A stretch of DNA of 64,000 nucleotides from Paenibacillus oralis. Lineage in GTDB: Bacteria > Bacillota > Bacilli > Paenibacillales > Paenibacillaceae. The notes beneath the pieces were generated by a model that saw only the letters and a list, made by a program, of their open reading frames with translations, was not told the DNA's origin and searched no databases. This document shows, piece after piece, positions 8,801-17,098 of the stretch. The DNA lies in the NCBI RefSeq assembly GCF_003863965.1, contig NZ_RRCN01000001.1, forward strand, positions 5,414,304-5,478,303, given 5' to 3'. The number at the start of each line of letters is the position of its first letter. Position 1 is the stretch's first letter. The translations under genes and the position numbers were made by a program.

Positions 8801-8829
8801 TTTTCATGTGCCGAGGATTCTGATATACT
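8801..8829 (+). promoter_or_regulatory. Candidate promoter of the LacI regulator at 8868
   Basis: TTTTCA at 8801-8806 and TATACT at 8824-8829 are 17 bases apart. The -35 is weak. Transcription would begin about 30 bases before the start codon. Confidence 0.45.
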
Positions 8830-8867
8830 TGGTTTCGTCCCCAATAAATGTCAAGTAGGTGACTTTT

Positions 8868-9923
8868 GTGAAATCGGTTACAGTCTATGATATCGCAAAA
8901 GAGGCGAATGTTTCCGTGGCCACGGTCTCCCGGGTGCTGAACAATACGGCTCCGGTCAAAAAAGAGACCCGGGACCGCATCAACGAACTGATTAACAAAT
9001 ACCAGTTTCAGCCGAACGCCCTGGCCCGCAGTTTGACCAAAAAAGAGACGGGGATGATCGGCATCATCCTGCCGGACATTACGAATCCTTTTTTTCCGGA
9101 GGTTTTGTCCGGGTTTGACCAGGAAGCGCGGAAGCAAGGTTATACTTATTTCCTCTGTGATACGGTGTCCGCCAACGGTGACAGCGCCGATCAATATATC
9201 CGCGAATCACAATATTTGAACGCGCTGACGGAGAAGCAGGTGGACGGGATCGTCATGCTGGGCGGGCGGATCGATCTGGCGAAACCCGGAAGAGAGCTTG
9301 CGGAAGAGGTCGTCGAAATCGGCAAAAGGCTGCCTTTGCTGCTCATCAATGGGCGTCTGCCCGGATCAATACTCAACCGGGTGGCCGTGGATGAGCGGCT
9401 TGGCGCGGAGCTGGCGACCCGGCATCTCATCGAGCTGGGGCACCGCGATATCGCCATCGTTGGCGGATACCGGCACATGTCCAATACTTTGCAACGTACT
9501 TCCGCGTTCACGAAAACGATGGAACAGCACGGCATCCCGGTGCGGAAGGAATGGATACTTCATGAAGGTTTTTCCGTGGCGAGCGGTACGGATTTTATAA
9601 ACCGGCTGTTAAGCTTGCCGCAGCGGCCCACGGCGATCTTCTGCCTGAACGATCTCGTGGCGATCGGCGCGCTCAAAGCGGCGGCCAAAGCCGGGCTGAA
9701 AGTGCCTGAGGACATCTCAATCGTGGGTTATGACGACATTCCGTTCGCATCCAACAGCATTCCGGAGTTGACCACGGTATCGCTGCGCGCAAACGAGCTT
9801 GGGCGTACGGCGGCCGAAATTTTGCACAAAATGATTACCAAGGACAAAGTAGCCAAGACGACCTTGCTCAAGCCGGAGCTGGTCGTGCGCGAATCCACCG
9901 CCACCCCTGCCGGAAAACGATGA
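8868..9923 (+). CDS. LacI-family transcriptional regulator
   Basis: I choose the GTG at 8868 because AGGTGA lies 5 bases upstream and the protein then starts MKSVTVYDIAKEA, the standard LacI beginning; a GTG at 8859 is in frame but overlaps the ribosome binding site. Residues 3-25 form the helix-turn-helix (VSVATVSRVLNN), and ALARSLTKKETG is the hinge. Residues about 60-345 form the sugar-sensing domain, ending VRESTA. The protein is 351 residues, normal for the family. It precedes the galactan operon, whose promoter carries three LacI-like operators, so it is the best candidate regulator of that operon. Confidence 0.9.
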   Translation: MKSVTVYDIAKEANVSVATVSRVLNNTAPVKKETRDRINELINKYQFQPNALARSLTKKETGMIGIILPDITNPFFPEVLSGFDQEARKQGYTYFLCDTVSANGDSADQYIRESQYLNALTEKQVDGIVMLGGRIDLAKPGRELAEEVVEIGKRLPLLLINGRLPGSILNRVAVDERLGAELATRHLIELGHRDIAIVGGYRHMSNTLQRTSAFTKTMEQHGIPVRKEWILHEGFSVASGTDFINRLLSLPQRPTAIFCLNDLVAIGALKAAAKAGLKVPEDISIVGYDDIPFASNSIPELTTVSLRANELGRTAAEILHKMITKDKVAKTTLLKPELVVRESTATPAGKR

Positions 9924-9964
9924 TAGCGTAGGGGAGCCGGGGGAGAAAGGCGTTAATCAAAGGA

Positions 9965-9993
9965 TTGACAACGATTTTCCGCTAGGATAGAAT
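9965..9993 (+). promoter_or_regulatory. Strong orphan promoter
   Basis: TTGACA at 9965-9970 and TAGAAT at 9988-9993 are separated by exactly 17 bases. The nearest coding start downstream is 600 bases away. It could drive an untranslated RNA or a long leader of the GH35 operon. Confidence 0.55.
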
Positions 9994-10208
9994 ATCGAAT
10001 GAAAACCCTTACATTACAGGGGCCAACCCCGGTCCAAAATTCATGTAATAACCCTTGATCGCAGCAACTTTCTCCGCAACTTACTTACAAACGACCTTGT
10101 AAGCTTACCACGATTACAACCCATTGAAATTCAAAGTATTTGTTAGGCTTAACCTGGAAACGGTGTTTGACGACAGCCGGCTACCGGAACGTCCAACCAT
10201 ATCTCACT

Positions 10209-10412
10209 TCAAAATAGCGACATTTTATGTACTTATATCCAGAGCCCTGGCATGTTCATTTCCATTAGCGGCATATTATGTACTTAATTTCCGATGAATG
10301 GTCCAGAACGCTGGCATTTCTTTGCGATTTTAGAAAATAGCGGCATATTTTTCCGCTATTTCTCTCAAATTGCCTGATACCGCCGGAATAACGACGTTTT
10401 TTGTCCTTATTT
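10209..10412 (+). repeat. Dispersed intergenic repeat family A, copy 1
   Basis: The unit holds four modules of about 25 bases of the type AATAGCGACATTTTATGTAC...TTATT. The third (AAATAGCGG...CCGCTATTT) is a perfect 9-base inverted repeat. Intervening stretches also match copy 2 at 32468, for example ATGAATGGTCC.GAACG..GGCATTTC. Both copies have the same orientation. Confidence 0.85.
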
Positions 10413-10476
10413 TTTACTCCTAAGTTATTCAAGCGTTATTCCAGCCTTTCTGACCCGTTTGTTTCTTTCCCCCAAA

Positions 10477-10562
10477 ATGAAACCCGTTTCATTCACTGTG
10501 GTTTTGGTGCCATAATTATTTTTTTGCATATAATGAAACGGGTTTCATGAAATGGGTTTCAC
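10477..10562. promoter_or_regulatory. Three LacI-type operators and promoter of the GH35 operon
   Basis: Operators are ATGAAACCCGTTTCAT (10477-10492), ATGAAACGGGTTTCAT (10533-10548) and ATGAAATGGGTTTCAC (10547-10562). The second overlaps the -10 box TATAAT (10529-10534), and the third directly follows it. A poor -35 (TTGGTG at 10504-10509, 19-base spacer) is present. The centre-to-centre distance between the first and second sites is 56 bases. The dyad arms (TGAAAC/GTTTCA) are typical of LacI-family sites. Confidence 0.75.
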
Positions 10563-10597
10563 TAAAATTGCGGCAAATGAGTGAGGAGTGATTCCGT

Positions 10598-13495
10598 TTG
10601 AGTATCCGTGTCCATGCCGAATCAGCCGTCAGCTTCAGCGGCAACGCCGTCCGTATCAACGGGGAAAGCGTTGTCCTTCTGTGCGCATCGCTGTTCTACT
10701 TCCGAATACCCCGCGAACATTGGCGGGAGAGGATGGAGCAGGTCAAGGCGATGGGTTACAACAGTATCGACGTTTATTTTCCTTGGAACTTTCATGAGCT
10801 GCGTGAAGACGAATGGGATTTCGAGGGGATGCGGGACGCGGAATCGTTTTTGCGCCTGGCCGCCGAAGCCGGACTTTGGGTGATCGCGCGGCCCGGGCCG
10901 TACATCTGCTCCGAGTGGGATGGGGGCGCGCTGCCGGCTTACCTTTACGCCAAACAAGCGCCGATGAGGCTAAGGGATAACGATCCGGTTTTCCTGGAGT
11001 ATGTCCGCAAGTGGTATGACAAAATCCTGCCGATCCTGCAAAGGCAGCAAGCCGGTGCAGGGGGAAACGTCATTTGTGTTCAACTGGACAACGAGTTGGA
11101 TTTTTACGATTGTGGCGATCCCAAAGGCTATATCTCTGCGCTTCGCGACATGGCTTTGGCGCAAGGTATCAAGGTGCCGCTCATTGCCTGCGCCGGACAG
11201 GGCGGGCTGCCGCAGGCTTCGGGACTGGCGGAAGGCGTGGTGCCGACCTGCAATTTTTATCCCGATAATCGTGACCCCGAATTCGAGCACAAGGTGCATC
11301 ATTATCGGGAGAAGCTTGCCGGAATGAATGTTCCGCTGCTGGTGACGGAGACGAACCGAACGCATTACCTGCTGCTCCGGCTTCTGTCAGCCGGGGCCAA
11401 GCTGCTCGGGCCGTACCTGCAAGTGTCCGGGACGAATTTCGGATTTACGAACGCGACGAACAACTGGGGCAGACCGCTCGCCTTTCTCACCTCGGATTAC
11501 GACTTCGGCGGGATGATTTCCCCGGAGGGGCATATCCGCCCGGAGGCGTATGAAGGCAGGCTGCTGGGCAGGCTGATTCGCGCTTACGGAGTGGCGTTGG
11601 CGGAAGCGGACCCCGACGCGAAACGGGCGTGGAAGGCCGAGGGGGACACGGAAAATGTATTTGGCCCCTTTGCGTTGGAACTGAAAGGCGGCGGTCAGCT
11701 TGTTTTCATCACCAACGGGGATGGTTGTGACAAGCGGATAACGCTGCGAGCGGCGGAGAATGGCCTAAGCTTTCCGTCCGCCGGAGCGCTGGAGCTCGTC
11801 GGCTTAAGATCCCTGGCTTTGCCGGTTGACGTGCCTTTGTCGCTATGGGGGCTCCCGGGCCGTATTGTTTATTCGACGGCTGAGCTTTATATGGCAGAGC
11901 GGCAGGCAGGAGGAGCGGTGCTGGCTTTTCACATGGAAGGCAGCGGGGAGATGGCGCTGGCGTTTGATGCTCCGGTGGCGTCGGCAGCAGCGGAATATGC
12001 AGCGCTTGAACAAAAAGGCCGCCAGCTGCGTATTCGGTTTGCCGGAGCCGAGACGGTCTTGTGCCGAATCCGGCTGGGGGATGGGCGGCAGTTGACCCTG
12101 ATCGTCACCGATCGTTTGAAAGCGCTTTATACAGAGGAGGTCTCGCTAGACGGAGAGCTTACGGTTGTTCAGCCGTCAGCCGAGACGGTGAAGCCCGCCG
12201 AGAACGCTGATGTGAAATGGCGGCTGGCTTCGGCGGCCGGGGGCAAGCCGGCAGCGCGGGCCGTCAGGGCCGGCGGTGCAAGCGTGCATCCGCCGTTTCT
12301 GGAGCATTTGGGCGTTTACCGGGGCTATGCCTGGTATGAAACGGCCGTGCGCGTCCCGGGTAAAACGAACATCAAAGGGTTCCTCGTCCGCCAAGGCGGA
12401 GACGTCGTCTCGCTGTACGCAGGCGGCCAGTACATCGGGACGGCGGCTCCTGGGGGAGGGGGCGCATTTATGCTGATCGGCGAATCGGACGGTTTGCCGG
12501 CCGGGACCCTCAGGCTGCAGGTACGGACGGAAATCTGGGGGCACACCAATTTCGACGATGCCCGGCTACCGGGGCTCAGGCTGCCGGCGCTAAAAGGCAT
12601 CAGGGGACTTACGGCCGTAACCCGCGTATGCGACATCAGTTCAAATTGGCGCGTGTTTCATACGGCGGATGATACGTTTGGCGCAGGCGACGCAGAAGGC
12701 GGAAACGGCAAGACCGGAATGCACGAAAAGCCCGAAAAGCCCGGAAAACCCGGCGCAAGCAGCCAAACTGGCGAAGCCGATGATGAGTCGCTGTGGCCGC
12801 TGGTTGGATTTGGCGGCTGGCAGTCAGCGGATCATCCGGCTTATGAAATTTTCCGCAGGGAGTTTGAGCCGTCGCAAGACGCCGACTCGTGGACGCTTCA
12901 TTTCCGGGGTCTCGAGGCCGAAGCAAGGTTGGAGGTCAACGGAAATGAGGCGGGCCCGGTCCATCCGCTTGATCCGTTTGTCGATATCAGTTCATTCGTC
13001 AATTCGGGCGAGACGGTACGGTTGACGGTGTATCTGAGACGCTCTATTGGTCAATCAGCAGGACGTGTCATCGTGTATGAAGGCAGCGCGGCGTCCGGGT
13101 TCACCGTCTTCGCCGCGGAAGAGCCGCAGCTTAAGGCCAGCGCCGAAGCGGCCGATAAGGCCACCGCTGAACAGCAGCTGCCGCTGACGCTCGCTTCCGG
13201 CGCCGCCGGGTGGCTGTTCGCCAGCGTGAAGAGCTCCGCGGCGGGCAAGGGTTGGAGGGTGCGGGCGAACGGCTCCGCTCTGAAGCTCACGGTCTTCATG
13301 GGCGAGCGGATCGTCGGCCGGTTATGGCTTCCGGGAGGCGCGGCAAGGCCGGTGATGGCCGGCGGCAGCGCGGATTCGTTTTATTTGCCGGGCCCGTGGT
13401 TTGGTGAAGAAGGCGAACAGCTTTCCATCTTCCTTGAAGCCGTAGATCCGCAGGCCCACGGAAAGCTGAAGTCGCTCGATTTTATACCGGTATGA
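10598..13495 (+). CDS. Beta-galactosidase, glycoside hydrolase family 35
   Basis: The start is a TTG at 10598 after GAGGAG. The N-terminal barrel shows the GH35 hallmarks RPGPYICSEWDGGALPAYL (residues 98-116) and VQLDNELD, with Glu166 as the likely acid/base and Glu251 (VTETNR) as the likely nucleophile. The remaining 600 residues are beta-rich jelly-roll domains with a charged Gly/Lys/Pro linker near residue 705. There is no signal peptide, so it should act in the cytosol on imported beta-galactosides. It is the first gene of an operon with two permeases, a binding lipoprotein and a GH43 enzyme. At 965 residues it is longer than a minimal GH35 enzyme. Confidence 0.88.
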   Translation: MSIRVHAESAVSFSGNAVRINGESVVLLCASLFYFRIPREHWRERMEQVKAMGYNSIDVYFPWNFHELREDEWDFEGMRDAESFLRLAAEAGLWVIARPGPYICSEWDGGALPAYLYAKQAPMRLRDNDPVFLEYVRKWYDKILPILQRQQAGAGGNVICVQLDNELDFYDCGDPKGYISALRDMALAQGIKVPLIACAGQGGLPQASGLAEGVVPTCNFYPDNRDPEFEHKVHHYREKLAGMNVPLLVTETNRTHYLLLRLLSAGAKLLGPYLQVSGTNFGFTNATNNWGRPLAFLTSDYDFGGMISPEGHIRPEAYEGRLLGRLIRAYGVALAEADPDAKRAWKAEGDTENVFGPFALELKGGGQLVFITNGDGCDKRITLRAAENGLSFPSAGALELVGLRSLALPVDVPLSLWGLPGRIVYSTAELYMAERQAGGAVLAFHMEGSGEMALAFDAPVASAAAEYAALEQKGRQLRIRFAGAETVLCRIRLGDGRQLTLIVTDRLKALYTEEVSLDGELTVVQPSAETVKPAENADVKWRLASAAGGKPAARAVRAGGASVHPPFLEHLGVYRGYAWYETAVRVPGKTNIKGFLVRQGGDVVSLYAGGQYIGTAAPGGGGAFMLIGESDGLPAGTLRLQVRTEIWGHTNFDDARLPGLRLPALKGIRGLTAVTRVCDISSNWRVFHTADDTFGAGDAEGGNGKTGMHEKPEKPGKPGASSQTGEADDESLWPLVGFGGWQSADHPAYEIFRREFEPSQDADSWTLHFRGLEAEARLEVNGNEAGPVHPLDPFVDISSFVNSGETVRLTVYLRRSIGQSAGRVIVYEGSAASGFTVFAAEEPQLKASAEAADKATAEQQLPLTLASGAAGWLFASVKSSAAGKGWRVRANGSALKLTVFMGERIVGRLWLPGGAARPVMAGGSADSFYLPGPWFGEEGEQLSIFLEAVDPQAHGKLKSLDFIPV

Positions 13496-13509
13496 AAGGA
13501 GGTACCCGA

Positions 13510-14487
13510 ATGGCAACCGTTTCGCAAACGCAGGCGCAAACCGGGCGGCATCATCGCCAGCCGCTGCATGGCAGCGGCCGCTGGAGACGCTTCCGCAACA
13601 ACAGAACGCTGCTGCTGATGTGCCTGCCGGCCATCCTATTTTTCATCGTATTTGCTTATTTGCCGATGCCGGGCCTGTATCTCGCGTTCATCAAATACAA
13701 CTACACGGACGGCATTTTCCGCAGCCCGTTCGTCGGCTTCGACAACTTCAAATTTCTCGTCATGACCGGGGACCTGTGGCGGCTGACCTTTAACACGGTC
13801 GTGTATAATCTGGCCTTTATCCTATTGGGGAACGTGCTGCAAATTGTCGTCGCCGTTTTCCTCAACGAAATCCGCCAAAAATGGTTCAAAAAAGTGACTC
13901 AGACGCTGATGTTTCTGCCGCATTTTATTTCGGCGGTGCTGATCGGCCTGATCGCGTACAACGTGCTCAGCTACGACTACGGACTATTGAACAGCATTTT
14001 GACCTCGCTGGGCATGGACCCGGTCAAAACTTACTCCAATGCGAGCATCTGGCCTTTCATCATCGTGCTGACCTACCTTTGGCAGTCAACGGGTTACGGC
14101 TCCATTGTCTATTTCGCGGCGATCATGGGGCTCGACAACGAAATCATCGAAGCTTCGGAGATCGACGGGGCAAACGCGTTCCAGCGCATTCGCTACATCG
14201 TGCTGCCCTGGCTGAAACCGACGTTCATCATTTTGCTGCTGTTCTCGCTGGGCGGCATTCTCCGCGGCAATTTCGGCCTGTTCTTCAACCTCGTGGGAGC
14301 CAACAACACGGCGTTGTACGCGACGACGGACATTATCGAAACCTACGTATTCCGCGCGCTCATGACCAACTTCAACTTCTCCATCGGCAGCGCTGTCAGC
14401 CTGTACCAGTCGGTGTTCGGCTTTTTCGTAGTCGTCACCGCCAACTGGATGGTCAAAAAAATCTCCCCCGACAACTCTCTCTTCTAG
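13510..14487 (+). CDS. Carbohydrate ABC transporter permease (LplB/MalF type)
   Basis: The ATG at 13510 has AAAGGAGG 7 bases upstream; the in-frame ATG at 13492 overlaps the previous stop codon and is not used. The 325-residue protein has a basic N-terminal tail and about six membrane helices. It carries the permease EAA-like loop EASEIDGANAFQRIRYIVLPWLKP, which contacts the ATPase. No ATPase is encoded in the operon, as is usual for this LplB/YtcP group, where a shared MsmX-type ATPase encoded elsewhere serves several importers (family knowledge). Confidence 0.9.
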   Translation: MATVSQTQAQTGRHHRQPLHGSGRWRRFRNNRTLLLMCLPAILFFIVFAYLPMPGLYLAFIKYNYTDGIFRSPFVGFDNFKFLVMTGDLWRLTFNTVVYNLAFILLGNVLQIVVAVFLNEIRQKWFKKVTQTLMFLPHFISAVLIGLIAYNVLSYDYGLLNSILTSLGMDPVKTYSNASIWPFIIVLTYLWQSTGYGSIVYFAAIMGLDNEIIEASEIDGANAFQRIRYIVLPWLKPTFIILLLFSLGGILRGNFGLFFNLVGANNTALYATTDIIETYVFRALMTNFNFSIGSAVSLYQSVFGFFVVVTANWMVKKISPDNSLF

Positions 14488-14499
14488 GAGGCAGCGCGC

Positions 14500-15411
14500 A
14501 TGGATGATACACACGAAACCCGCAGCATACGGACGGATATGAGCGGGATCGTCGTCAAGCTGGTCGGCTACGTGTTCATCGGCTTGTTCTCGCTCTTCTG
14601 TCTGCTGCCGTTCCTGCTCGTACTCGGCACTTCTTTTACGGCGGAGGCGGCGATTAAAAAATACGGCTTCAATTTTTGGCCGCGGGAGTTCAGCACCTTT
14701 TCCTACAAAATCGTGTTTGAGAATCCTGGGCTCATCCTCGGTTCGTATCTCGTGACGATCGGCATTACCGTGGTGGGAACGGCGGTGGGCCTGTTCCTGG
14801 TGGCCATGACCGGGTACGCGCTGCAGCGGCCCGATTTCCAGTACCGCAACAAGATTTCGTTTTTCATTTACTTTACGACCTTGTTTTCCGGCGGACTGGT
14901 ACCGTTTTATCTGCTCGTGACCCAGTACCTGAGCTTGAAGGACAACTACCTGGCGGTGCTGCTGCCGGGGCTGCTCAGCCCGTTCCTAATCATCATGATG
15001 AAAAGTTTTGTGCGCTCGATTCCGCATGCGATCACCGAATCCGCCAAAATCGACGGGGCCGGCGACTTTACGATTTTCGTCCGGCTGATTCTGCCGATGA
15101 CGACGCCGGCGCTGGCCACGATCGGCCTGTTCATCGCGCTCGGCTACTGGAACGAATGGTACAACTCGATGCTGTTCCTGTCGCCGGACGTGAAGTACCG
15201 GCCGCTGCAATTGTTCCTGTATAACGTGATCACCAGCGCGGACTTCATCCGCAACTCGGCGGCGGCCTCCAACGTGGAGCTGCGCGACGTGCCGCTCGAA
15301 TCGATGAAGATGGCGACGGCGATCGTCGCGACGGGGCCGGTTATTTTGTTCTACCCGTTCGTGCAGCGCTATTTTATCAAAGGGATTACGGTTGGCGCGG
15401 TAAAAGGGTGA
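14500..15411 (+). CDS. Carbohydrate ABC transporter permease (YtcP/LplC, MalG type)
   Basis: The ATG at 14500 follows AGGAGG that overlaps the end of the previous gene. The 303-residue protein has about six membrane helices and the EAA-like loop ESAKIDGAGDFTIFVRLILPMTTP. It ends in YFIKGITVGAVKG, the usual C-terminus of this family. It pairs with the permease at 13510 and the lipoprotein at 15451 to import an oligosaccharide, probably a galactan fragment given the flanking GH35 and GH43 genes. Confidence 0.92.
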   Translation: MDDTHETRSIRTDMSGIVVKLVGYVFIGLFSLFCLLPFLLVLGTSFTAEAAIKKYGFNFWPREFSTFSYKIVFENPGLILGSYLVTIGITVVGTAVGLFLVAMTGYALQRPDFQYRNKISFFIYFTTLFSGGLVPFYLLVTQYLSLKDNYLAVLLPGLLSPFLIIMMKSFVRSIPHAITESAKIDGAGDFTIFVRLILPMTTPALATIGLFIALGYWNEWYNSMLFLSPDVKYRPLQLFLYNVITSADFIRNSAAASNVELRDVPLESMKMATAIVATGPVILFYPFVQRYFIKGITVGAVKG

Positions 15412-15450
15412 GGAGGCCATAACAAATATTCAAAAAGGAGGTTCATATCC

Positions 15451-17055
15451 ATGAGCAAATGGAAAAAAGGGTTAAGCCTGCTGCTGGCGGTGCTGCTCGT
15501 ATTCGTGCTGGCATCGTGCAGTGGAGGCAGCGGCGGCGGAGGCGCGAAAGGGAGCGACGGCAATTCCGGGGGGAACTCGGCAAATCCAGGTACGGGAACC
15601 GGTGGGGAGGTTGACACATCGAAGTTCGTCAAGATCAGCTATCTGGTGCTTGGCGACAAATCGAAAAACGGGCAATTCGAAAAGGTGCTTGCCGAAGTGA
15701 ACAAAATGATGAAGGAAAAAATCAACGCCGAGCTGGAATGGAAATGGATCGAATGGGCTGACTGGCAGACGAAATACAATCTCGCACTGGCTTCCGGCGA
15801 GCCCTACGATCTGATCACGATCGGCACGGACTGGCTGGACACGTGGGGCAATGCACAGCGCGGCGCGTTTATGAACCTTGACGAGCTGCTGCCCAAATAC
15901 GCCCCGGAAACGTGGAACTCCATTCCCGAAGAAGACTGGAAGGAAAGCATGTACAACGGCAAAATCGTGCTGATTCCGGAAAACGATTACACGCAGTGGG
16001 TGAACCACGGCTTTTTTTACCGCGGCGACTGGGCGAAGGAAGCCGGGATCACTGAACCGATCAAGGATTGGGAAGGCATCGGGAAGTACTTGCAGTATAT
16101 CAAGGACAACAAACCGGACGTTATTCCTTGGGACGCCGCTTCGGGCACGCAGACGTGGGGCGGATTTGTGCAATCCTACACCGACGAGTTGGAGCTGCCG
16201 ATCTCGACCGGTTTCCTGCCGGTCTATACGGCCAAATCTTATGAAGAGAAATTTACGGTCGTCAGCCCCGTTTTCGAGGACGTTTTTCTGGATTACGCGA
16301 CCATGATGAAAAGCTGGGCCGACAAAGGCTTCTGGCGCGAGGATGCGCTGAATAACAAAAACAACAACCGGGACGCGTTGAAGGCGGGCCTGTCCGGCCT
16401 TGACCAGCATCATACCCAGACGTTCTCCGGCCTGCGCGTGGAGATGGACCGGCTGCAGCCGGGGTCGGAGCTGCAAATGTTCCCGTTCTCGCGGACGCGC
16501 GGCACGAACCTGATGGAGCTGTCGATCACGCACGGCGGCACCTCGGTCGGCGCGCACAGCAAAAATCCGGAGCGCGCTTTGATGGCTTATGACTTGATCC
16601 GCAACAACGAGGAGATTTACCATCTGCTCAATTACGGCATCGAAGGGGTGCAATACGTGATCAAGGACGGCAAACGCGCCCGCCCCGAAGGGTACGACGA
16701 AGCGAGAGACAACTTCTACTCCGATTTTTGGGGCGGCCGGGTCGACAAGTTTGAAATCCCCAGCGAAACGACCTGGGATCAGATCGATGAGACGTTGTAC
16801 GCCGAATATGACAAGATCAAGAAACCTTACGTTTACGGGCAATTCGTGTTCGACAAGACGCCCGTGGAAGCGGAACTGACGGCCATCTCCCAAGTGACCG
16901 GCGAGTTGGGGCCGGCGATCGTGATGGGCAAGGCGGGCGATCCGGCGGCGGCGGTGGAGGAGTTCCGCAGCAAACTCCAGCAGGCCGGATACGACAAAGT
17001 GCTGGCCGAGCTGCAAAAGCAGCTTGACGCCTATAAAGCTCAACTAGGCGGGTAA
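15451..17055 (+). CDS. Extracellular solute-binding lipoprotein, family 1 (LplA/YtcQ type)
   Basis: The ATG at 15451 follows AAAAAGGAGG. Residues 1-22 are a lipoprotein signal peptide, with the lipobox LASC and Cys23. A Gly/Ser-rich linker follows, then a large binding domain to residue 534. The length fits the LplA/YtcQ cluster that works with LplB/YtcP permeases. It should bind the oligosaccharide outside the membrane. It lies 39 bases after the second permease gene. Confidence 0.9.
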   Translation: MSKWKKGLSLLLAVLLVFVLASCSGGSGGGGAKGSDGNSGGNSANPGTGTGGEVDTSKFVKISYLVLGDKSKNGQFEKVLAEVNKMMKEKINAELEWKWIEWADWQTKYNLALASGEPYDLITIGTDWLDTWGNAQRGAFMNLDELLPKYAPETWNSIPEEDWKESMYNGKIVLIPENDYTQWVNHGFFYRGDWAKEAGITEPIKDWEGIGKYLQYIKDNKPDVIPWDAASGTQTWGGFVQSYTDELELPISTGFLPVYTAKSYEEKFTVVSPVFEDVFLDYATMMKSWADKGFWREDALNNKNNNRDALKAGLSGLDQHHTQTFSGLRVEMDRLQPGSELQMFPFSRTRGTNLMELSITHGGTSVGAHSKNPERALMAYDLIRNNEEIYHLLNYGIEGVQYVIKDGKRARPEGYDEARDNFYSDFWGGRVDKFEIPSETTWDQIDETLYAEYDKIKKPYVYGQFVFDKTPVEAELTAISQVTGELGPAIVMGKAGDPAAAVEEFRSKLQQAGYDKVLAELQKQLDAYKAQLGG

Positions 17056-17098
17056 CTTCCCGCAAAGCTTACTATTTTGAGGAGGGATTTATTGATTT

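Larger units (their letters stand above)
9924..10597. other. Long intergenic region with orphan promoter, family A repeat and operators
   Basis: The 674 bases hold no convincing gene. From left to right there are a consensus-like promoter (9965-9993) with no gene behind it, a GGGG/CCCC mini-hairpin near 10019-10030, a family A repeat (10209-10412), and the promoter and three operators of the GH35 operon (10477-10562). Confidence 0.7.

Noticed and set aside
12115..12128. cre-like TGAAAGCGCTTTAT inside the GH35 gene
   Set aside because: It matches 12 of 14 consensus positions but lies 1.5 kb inside a coding region; probably chance, although an internal roadblock cannot be excluded.
15472..17043. 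523-residue minus-strand open frame
   Set aside because: Exactly antisense to the family 1 lipoprotein gene; it arises from codon bias in GC-rich coding DNA and has no family signature.
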